From positions 1 through 36,305 of the forward strand of contig JAKOVF010000100.1 in assembly GCA_029782225.1 (NCBI GenBank): DNA of 36,305 nucleotides, given 5' to 3'. Shown here piece by piece: positions 31,518 to 36,305 of the stretch. The DNA comes from Chloroflexota bacterium. GTDB lineage: Bacteria; Chloroflexota; Anaerolineae; Anaerolineales; Villigracilaceae. Each line of letters starts with the position of its first letter. The first letter of the stretch is position 1. Made by a program: the position numbers and the translations under genes. The notes under the pieces were generated by a model. The model was not told the origin of the DNA. It searched no databases and saw only the letters and a list, made by a program, of their open reading frames with translations.

Positions 31518-31909
31518 CAGCCGGCCTGTCCTGGCCACCAGTATTCAAGTTGAATATTATCCGGGTCTCGAAACGCAACGTATTTGTTCCCGGTGTGATA
31601 GACCTCAACGCCGTTCGTCTCCAGGCCGGCCGCTTTTAAAGTTGCTGCTAAAGTATGCAGGGCATCTTCATCGGGAGCTGTAAAGGACAGGTGGTCCAGT
31701 CCGATCCGAAACTCGTCAAAGCGATCGTTAGGGATGGGGTGGCCGGACAGAAAGAAAAAGAAGTAGACGCCACCGCTCATAAAAAAGAAGCCATTGGCAA
31801 TGTCATTTAGGTCAAAGCCAAGCAGGTCACCGTAAAATGCGCGTGAGCGCTCTACGTTAGAGATTGTCAAAATGATGTGATTCAGTCCTGTTGTTTCCAT
31901 GGATTTCAT
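31517..31909 (-). CDS. VOC (glyoxalase/bleomycin-resistance fold) protein inside the trp operon
   Basis: 130 residues. [20 protein letters not shown] (metal ligand His), [19 protein letters not shown] (His) and [16 protein letters not shown] (Glu) are the three metal-ligand segments of the vicinal oxygen chelate fold. The substrate cannot be told from sequence. Its ATG overlaps the trpB stop (ATGA at 31906-31909) and its stop overlaps the trpA start, so it is translated with tryptophan synthase, an unexpected neighbour. Possible roles are detoxification or an intermediate-repair step, neither shown. Confidence 0.85.
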   Translation of the reverse strand: MKSMETTGLNHIILTISNVERSRAFYGDLLGFDLNDIANGFFFMSGGVYFFFFLSGHPIPNDRFDEFRIGLDHLSFTAPDEDALHTLAATLKAAGLETNGVEVYHTGNKYVAFRDPDNIQLEYWWPGQAG

Positions 31910-33093
31910 CCTATTTCTTTCATCACAGTGTTCAAGTCCTTGTCGCCTCGGCCAGAAAGATTAACCAGAATTATCTGATCGCTTCTCATCTTCGGCGCAC
32001 GCTTGATGACCTCCGCCACTGCATGAGACGACTCCAATGCGGGAATGATTCCTTCTGTGTGACATAAGGTCTGAAACGCATCCAGCGCTTCTCCATCAGT
32101 CGCAGATGTATAAAATGCCCGCTCAGTGTCTCGCATCATCGCATGCTCCGGGCCGACTGCTGCATAATCCAACCCGGCTGAGACGGAATGAGTCTCGGCG
32201 ATTTGCCCATCTTTATCCTGCAAAACATAAGTCCGCGTCCCATGGATCACTCCAACCCGTCCCTTCGAGGGATCGCCAAAACGCGCTGCGTGTTTGCCCG
32301 ACCCGATCCCGTTTCCGCCTGCTTCGACGCCGATCAATTCAACTTGTTCATCATTCATAAATCCGCTGAAGATGCCAATTGCATTGGAACCTCCGCCCAC
32401 ACAGGCGATGACAGCATCGGGCAAACATCCCACCTCCATCAGAATCTGCTCGCGCGCCTCCCGCCCGATCACCGACTGAAACTCGCGCACCATCGTCGGG
32501 TATGGATGTGGCCCCAGCGCTGAGCCAAGCAGATAATGCGTGTCGCGCACATTCGTCACCCAATCACGAATGGCTTCGTTGATGGCATCCTTCAGCGTCT
32601 GTGTGCCTGACGAAACAGGTCGCACTTCCGCGCCGAGCAGCTTCATGCGAAAGACATTCGGCTCCTGTCGCGCGATGTCCACCACGCCCATATACACCAC
32701 GCATTCCAAACCCAGCAACGCCGCGACCGTCGCCGATGCAACTCCGTGCTGTCCCGCTCCTGTCTCGGCTACGATGCGCTTCTTCCCCATCCGCTTGACG
32801 AGCAAACCCTGCCCCAAGGCGTTGTTGATCTTGTGTGCGCCCGTGTGTGCCAGATCTTCGCGCTTCAAGTAGATCTGCGCACCTCCTAACTTTTCCGAGA
32901 GCCGTCTGGCATAGGTCAAAGGTGTGGGGCGCCCGACGTACGACGCCATCAACTTATCAAATTCTTCGTTGAAGGCAGGATCTTTTCGCGCCGCGACAAA
33001 CTCCTGTTCCAACTCGATCAATGCCGGCATCAGTGTTTCGGGGACGAACTGTCCGCCATAGGGACCGAACTTGGGAGGCAATAGGGTTGCCAT
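31906..33093 (-). CDS. trpB: Tryptophan synthase beta chain
   Basis: 395 residues. [36 protein letters not shown] (PLP lysine K88), [44 protein letters not shown] (phosphate loop) and [18 protein letters not shown] are all present, indicating a canonical TrpB1-type enzyme. It joins indole with serine. AAGGAG precedes the ATG. A 42-base hairpin (33109-33150) lies between trpF and trpB. Confidence 0.98.
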   Translation of the reverse strand: MATLLPPKFGPYGGQFVPETLMPALIELEQEFVAARKDPAFNEEFDKLMASYVGRPTPLTYARRLSEKLGGAQIYLKREDLAHTGAHKINNALGQGLLVKRMGKKRIVAETGAGQHGVASATVAALLGLECVVYMGVVDIARQEPNVFRMKLLGAEVRPVSSGTQTLKDAINEAIRDWVTNVRDTHYLLGSALGPHPYPTMVREFQSVIGREAREQILMEVGCLPDAVIACVGGGSNAIGIFSGFMNDEQVELIGVEAGGNGIGSGKHAARFGDPSKGRVGVIHGTRTYVLQDKDGQIAETHSVSAGLDYAAVGPEHAMMRDTERAFYTSATDGEALDAFQTLCHTEGIIPALESSHAVAEVIKRAPKMRSDQIILVNLSGRGDKDLNTVMKEIG

Positions 33094-33108
33094 GATTCTC
33101 CTTGACTG

Positions 33109-33150
33109 GACGACAGACCATTGACCACGAGTGGTCTATGGTCTGTCGTC
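33109..33150. repeat. Long perfect-like hairpin at the trpF-trpB junction
   Basis: gacgacagaccattgaccac (33109-33128) and gtggtctatggtctgtcgtc (33131-33150) pair over 20 bp with one mismatch, loop of two bases. It contains the trpF stop and last codons (DDRP). No T-run follows on the minus strand; the trpB RBS does. Confidence 0.85.
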
Positions 33151-33774
33151 CGTGGTCTGCTTGACTTCTCGAACAGCTTTCACAAACTTCTTCATCTTCG
33201 CCGCATCTTTCTCGCCCGGAGCCGATTCCACACCAGAGGCCACATCCACGCCCCAGGGTCTGACCTGCCGCACCGCATCTGCAACATTCTCCGGAGCCAA
33301 ACCACCTGCCAGCAAAAGTGGATATCGCTTAGCCAAGTTCGCCGCGGCTGACCAATCCGCTGTGACACCGCTTCCACCATAGACTCCTTTGACAGCGGCA
33401 TCTACCAACAAAGCGGGAGCTTCCTGTCTTGCAAAGCGATCGACATCAGCGGGTATTCCACGAAATGCCTTGAACGCTTTGCCCTTCAGAGCAGCTAACA
33501 TGTCAGGGGTTTCATCGCCATGCAACTGGGCGAGGCTTAATCCACAAGTCTCCATCGTTGCACGGATCTCCCATACCGGCGCGTTGACGAACACACCCAC
33601 ATATTCGATATATGCATATCTCCTCATGGTTGCCATAATTCCACGGCATTGACCTACCTCCACGTAGCGCGGGCTTTTGCGGTAGAAGTTGAATCCAATC
33701 AAGTCAGCGCCTGCATCCATCGCGGCGAGAGCATCGTTCAAGGTTTTGATTCCACAGATTTTGATCTTGGTCAT
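33136..33774 (-). CDS. trpF: Phosphoribosylanthranilate isomerase
   Basis: 212 residues from ATG 33774 (MTKIKICGIKTLNDALAAMD; catalytic C7); upstream ATGs at 33786 and 33801 lie within or next to the end of trpC. GADLIGFNFYRKSPRYV, LAQLHGDET, LLVDAAVKG (general-acid Asp), LLAGGLAPENV and GVDVASGVES match the family. It isomerises PRA to CdRP. The last residues (QTTDDRP) are coded by a hairpin repeat. Confidence 0.95.
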   Translation of the reverse strand: MTKIKICGIKTLNDALAAMDAGADLIGFNFYRKSPRYVEVGQCRGIMATMRRYAYIEYVGVFVNAPVWEIRATMETCGLSLAQLHGDETPDMLAALKGKAFKAFRGIPADVDRFARQEAPALLVDAAVKGVYGGSGVTADWSAAANLAKRYPLLLAGGLAPENVADAVRQVRPWGVDVASGVESAPGEKDAAKMKKFVKAVREVKQTTDDRP

Positions 33775-33787
33775 CGCTTCATCCATG

Positions 33788-34672
33788 TCATGCTGAGCCA
33801 TTTTGTGGCGAAGCATCTCTTACACGGGATGCGAGACCCTTCGCTTTGCTCAGGGTGACACCGCTTAGTTCGCGTACCTTAGCAGGTATATCTTTGGCCG
33901 TGACCAATGCCTCACCGACAAGAATGGCATCAATATTGGCAGTTGCCAGGCGGTCAACATCGGCCGCGGTGAAGATTCCGCTTTCGGCAACAACCATAAC
34001 ATCGACAGGAATCATCGGACGTAGACGTTCGCTGGTTTCAAGCGAAACTTCAAATGTGGCAAGGTTGCGGTTGTTGATCCCGATCAAGCAGACATCTTTC
34101 AGCTTTAATGCCCGCTCAATCTCAGCTTCATCGTGGACTTCGACTAGCGGAGCCAGTCCAAGTTCCAGGGCGAGAGCGTGCATGTCGGCGACGAGTTTGT
34201 CATCGGTGAGCGCTGCAGCAATGAGAAGGACAGCATCCGCGCCGTTGGCTCTTGATTCGTAAAGCTGGACTTCATCAATGATGAAGTCTTTTCTCAGCAA
34301 AGGTAATTCCGACTGGCGCGTGAAACGCAATTCATGCAAGGTTTCCAGTTTACCCATGAAGAATTTTTCATCGGTGAGCACACTGATCGCGGAGGCGCCG
34401 TTTTGGGTGTAAATGTCTGCTACCTGGAAGAGGTCGAGGTGCGGGGCGAGAATTCCTTTCGAGGGAGAAGCGCGCTTCAGTTCGGCGATCAGACTTGGGC
34501 GGAGTCCGACGCGGGCCCTCACCCCTGCCCCCTCTCTCAAAGGGCGAGGGGCAATAGCGGCAAGAAAATCTCGCGGAGCGGGAGAAGACTCTGCGGTGCG
34601 GCGTAATGTCAAAGCATCAAGCGCCGCGATTTCTGTCCGCTTGTGAGCGATGATTTCAGCGAGAATACTCAT
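33788..34672 (-). CDS. trpC: Indole-3-glycerol-phosphate synthase with two repeat-derived insertions
   Basis: 294 residues from ATG 34672 (MSILAEIIAHKRTEIAALDA), seven bases after the trpGD stop; longer than the usual ~255-270. LIAELKRASPSKGIL, ISVLTDEKFFMGKLETL, LLRKDFIIDEVQLYE, LVEVHDEAEIERAL, IGINNRNLATFEV and VVAESGIFTAADV carry the catalytic Glu/Lys set. Excess length comes from PRPLREGAGVRARVG (42-56, coded by 34505-34549) and from the last ~24 residues (VTLSKAKGLASRVRD to the end, coded by 33788-33862); both are interspersed repeats. The barrel core appears intact. Confidence 0.95.
   Translation of the reverse strand: MSILAEIIAHKRTEIAALDALTLRRTAESSPAPRDFLAAIAPRPLREGAGVRARVGLRPSLIAELKRASPSKGILAPHLDLFQVADIYTQNGASAISVLTDEKFFMGKLETLHELRFTRQSELPLLRKDFIIDEVQLYESRANGADAVLLIAAALTDDKLVADMHALALELGLAPLVEVHDEAEIERALKLKDVCLIGINNRNLATFEVSLETSERLRPMIPVDVMVVAESGIFTAADVDRLATANIDAILVGEALVTAKDIPAKVRELSGVTLSKAKGLASRVRDASPQNGSA
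33828..33862. repeat. Repeat-derived C-terminal extension of trpC
   Basis: gagacccttcgctttgctca then gggtgac: the CTGAGCAAAG..AAGGGTC type repeat, coding on the minus strand for VTLSKAKGL. It resembles the aroC insertion (LSAAEG). Confidence 0.75.
34505..34549. repeat. Repeat-derived insertion near the trpC N-terminus
   Basis: gggccctcacccctgccccc then tctctcaaagggcgagggg: a partly palindromic CCCTC...GAGGG element, coding on the minus strand for PRPLREGAGVRARVG. Confidence 0.8.
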
Positions 34673-34679
34673 GGACGGC

Positions 34680-36299
34680 TCAGGGAACGGGTACGAAGGA
34701 TTGGCTAAACTCGACAAGGGCATTGAGCTTGCTCAGCGCGGCACCGCTTTCGAGCGAGGCACGCGCTTCGTCCAGTGCGGGCTTGAAATCGCCAGTCTCA
34801 GCCGCAAGGGCAGCAGCGGCGTTGAGCAGAATGGCATCGCGGCGAGCACCGTTTAGTTTGCATCCGAGGAGGTCCCTCATCATATTTGCGGATTCATCCG
34901 GTGTGCCACCGCGCAAATCCTGGACGGTTGCTGGAGCAAGCCCGAGGTCAGATGGATTGAGGTTGTAAGTACGGACCGCGCCATCCTTAAGGTGGCTGAT
35001 ACGGTTGAGACCTGTTGGATTGAGTTCATCGAGTCCGTTGGCGCCATAAATGACGAGGGCTGCCTTGGAACCGAGTTCGTTGAGAACCTGCGCCAGCGGC
35101 TCGGTGAGTTTGGCATCATAGACACCTGTGAGTTGGATATGTGCGCCGGCTGGATTGGTGAGCGGACCCAGGATATTGAAAATTGTACGTTGACCAATCT
35201 CCTTGCGCGGACCGATGGCGTATTTCATCGCGGGATGAAACTTTGCGGCAAACATAAATCCAATGCCGATTTGCTCGATGGCCTGGGCAATCTGCTCGGG
35301 CGTGAGTTCGAGGCTAACACCGAGCGCAGAGAGAACGTCCGCAGCGCCGCAGTGAGAAGACTGGGCGCGATTGCCGTGCTTGGCAACCTTGCGGCCTGTG
35401 CCTGCTACAACAAAAGCCGCAGCGGTGGAAATGTTGAAGGTGTGTGCGCCATCGCCGCCTGTGCCGACGATATCGTAGACCGATTCCTTGGTATGGAGTT
35501 TGACCTTGACCGCATTCGTGCGCATGGCGCGGACAGAGCCCTGGATCTCAGGAATCGTCTCGCCTTTCATTCGAAGTGCGACCAGATACGCGCCAATCTG
35601 CGCGGGCGTTGCCTGGCCTGTCATGATGATGTTCATAGCCTCTTCGGCTTCCGAGACTGTGAGGTCCGTGCGGTTGATAGTTTTGGCAATAAAGGGTTTG
35701 AGCATGGTGAATTCTCCTTGTACGAGAGGTGCAACTTTGATATCCAAAAAGTTTTTGAGCAATTGCTTGCCGTGTTCTGTGAGAATGGATTCGGGGTGAA
35801 ACTGCACACCATAAGTCGGGTGCTGGCGATGTTTCAGCCCCATAATCTCGCCTTCGGCAGTCTGGGCGATGACTTCCAGTTCGGCAGGGACGGGTTGAAA
35901 CACGACCAGCGAGTGATAGCGCATGGCTTCAAACGGTGAAGGGATGTTATTGAAAATATCCTTGCCGTTATGCATGACGGGCGAGGTCTTGCCGTGCATG
36001 AGACGGGGAGCACGGTCCACTTTGCCGCCATAGATGGCCCCCAGGCATTGGTGACCGAGACAGACACCGAGCACGGGGATTTTCCCCGTGAAATATTTGA
36101 CCGCGTCCGGAGAAATACCCCCATCTTTGATGGGTTCGCCTGGACCTGGAGAAATGACAAGCTGGTCAGGCTTGAGGGCGATCAATTCATCCAAAGTGAC
36201 CTGGTCATTGCGAAACACACGAATGTCCGCGCCAAGTTCGCCAAGATACTGGACGAGGTTATAGGTAAAGGAGTCGTAGTTATCGATTAGAACGAGCAT
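34680..36299 (-). CDS. trpGD: Fused anthranilate synthase glutaminase - anthranilate phosphoribosyltransferase
   Basis: 539 residues. TrpG part (1-190): LIDNYDSFTYNLVQYLGELG, SPGPGEP, catalytic C80 (GVCLGHQ), H168 and E170 (FHPES). TrpD part (from about M199): IMTGQATPAQIGAYLVALRM, IVGTGGDGAHTFNIST (279-292), KHGNRAQSSHCGAADVLSAL and GPRKEIGQRTIFNILGPLTNP. It supplies ammonia to TrpE and then transfers phosphoribose to anthranilate. TrpE itself would be upstream, beyond the window. An AAGGAG with ATG 35705 at the domain border could allow separate TrpD. It is the first trp gene seen, starting six bases from the window's right edge. Confidence 0.97.
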   Translation of the reverse strand: MLVLIDNYDSFTYNLVQYLGELGADIRVFRNDQVTLDELIALKPDQLVISPGPGEPIKDGGISPDAVKYFTGKIPVLGVCLGHQCLGAIYGGKVDRAPRLMHGKTSPVMHNGKDIFNNIPSPFEAMRYHSLVVFQPVPAELEVIAQTAEGEIMGLKHRQHPTYGVQFHPESILTEHGKQLLKNFLDIKVAPLVQGEFTMLKPFIAKTINRTDLTVSEAEEAMNIIMTGQATPAQIGAYLVALRMKGETIPEIQGSVRAMRTNAVKVKLHTKESVYDIVGTGGDGAHTFNISTAAAFVVAGTGRKVAKHGNRAQSSHCGAADVLSALGVSLELTPEQIAQAIEQIGIGFMFAAKFHPAMKYAIGPRKEIGQRTIFNILGPLTNPAGAHIQLTGVYDAKLTEPLAQVLNELGSKAALVIYGANGLDELNPTGLNRISHLKDGAVRTYNLNPSDLGLAPATVQDLRGGTPDESANMMRDLLGCKLNGARRDAILLNAAAALAAETGDFKPALDEARASLESGAALSKLNALVEFSQSFVPVP

Positions 36300-36305
36300 A
36301 AAACT

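Noticed and set aside
33109..33150. The trpF-trpB hairpin as an intrinsic terminator
   Set aside because: No T-run on the minus strand after the stem, and the trpB RBS and start follow directly.
34992..35939. Long open frame opposite trpGD (315 codons)
   Set aside because: Fully antisense to a well-conserved gene, with no recognisable domain; it reflects codon bias in the sense gene.

Overview
The window joins a mobile-looking defence island (about 1-19,000) to a conserved aromatic amino acid biosynthesis locus (about 20,270-36,300). Gene order, the TrpG-TrpD and AroK-AroB fusions and the many small palindromic repeats inside genes suggest a Chloroflexota bacterium of the Anaerolineae type. 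This is an inference from recalled family features; no search was run.

Left part, plus strand: the 3' part of a type I restriction specificity gene (hsdS) is translationally coupled by ATGA overlaps to a Septu-type pair (ptuA ATPase, ptuB HNH nuclease). It is followed by two paralogous three-TM/TPR membrane proteins (the first frameshifted), a HEPN-domain protein, two proteins sharing a new ~65-residue N-terminal domain (one with two C2H2-like fingers), a PHP-ATPase of the TrlF type, a PD-(D/E)XK (NucS/DUF91-like) nuclease and a TIR-TM-beta-rich protein. The hsdS 3' end recurs three more times as short relics between the cassettes (3208-3317, 5063-5293, 9215-9415), so the island looks built stepwise downstream of an hsdS gene. 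On the minus strand lie a nucleotidyltransferase/wHTH pair with a near-consensus promoter inside a palindrome, and a complete tyrosine integrase downstream of the 3' end of a tRNA-Met(CAT) gene. That is the usual geometry of an island edge; the opposite att site is not in the window.

Middle: a REC-GGDEF diguanylate cyclase (plus strand) converges on azlC-azlD.

Right part, all minus strand, in transcription order: trpGD, trpC, trpF, trpB, a VOC-fold gene, trpA; then a sigma70-type promoter, a 25-codon leader peptide with Phe/Tyr at 7 of 8 consecutive positions, and an intrinsic terminator (a textbook attenuator layout); then aroH, aroF, tyrA, aroA, aroE, aroC, aroKB, aroQ, galK, azlC, azlD. 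The aro genes together encode all seven shikimate-pathway steps to chorismate apart from no obvious gap, plus chorismate mutase and prephenate dehydrogenase; trpE is not in the window and may lie upstream of trpGD. Many of these genes carry in-frame or terminal insertions of short interspersed repeats (AroC, TrpC twice, AroE, AroA, GalK, TyrA, TrpF ends).
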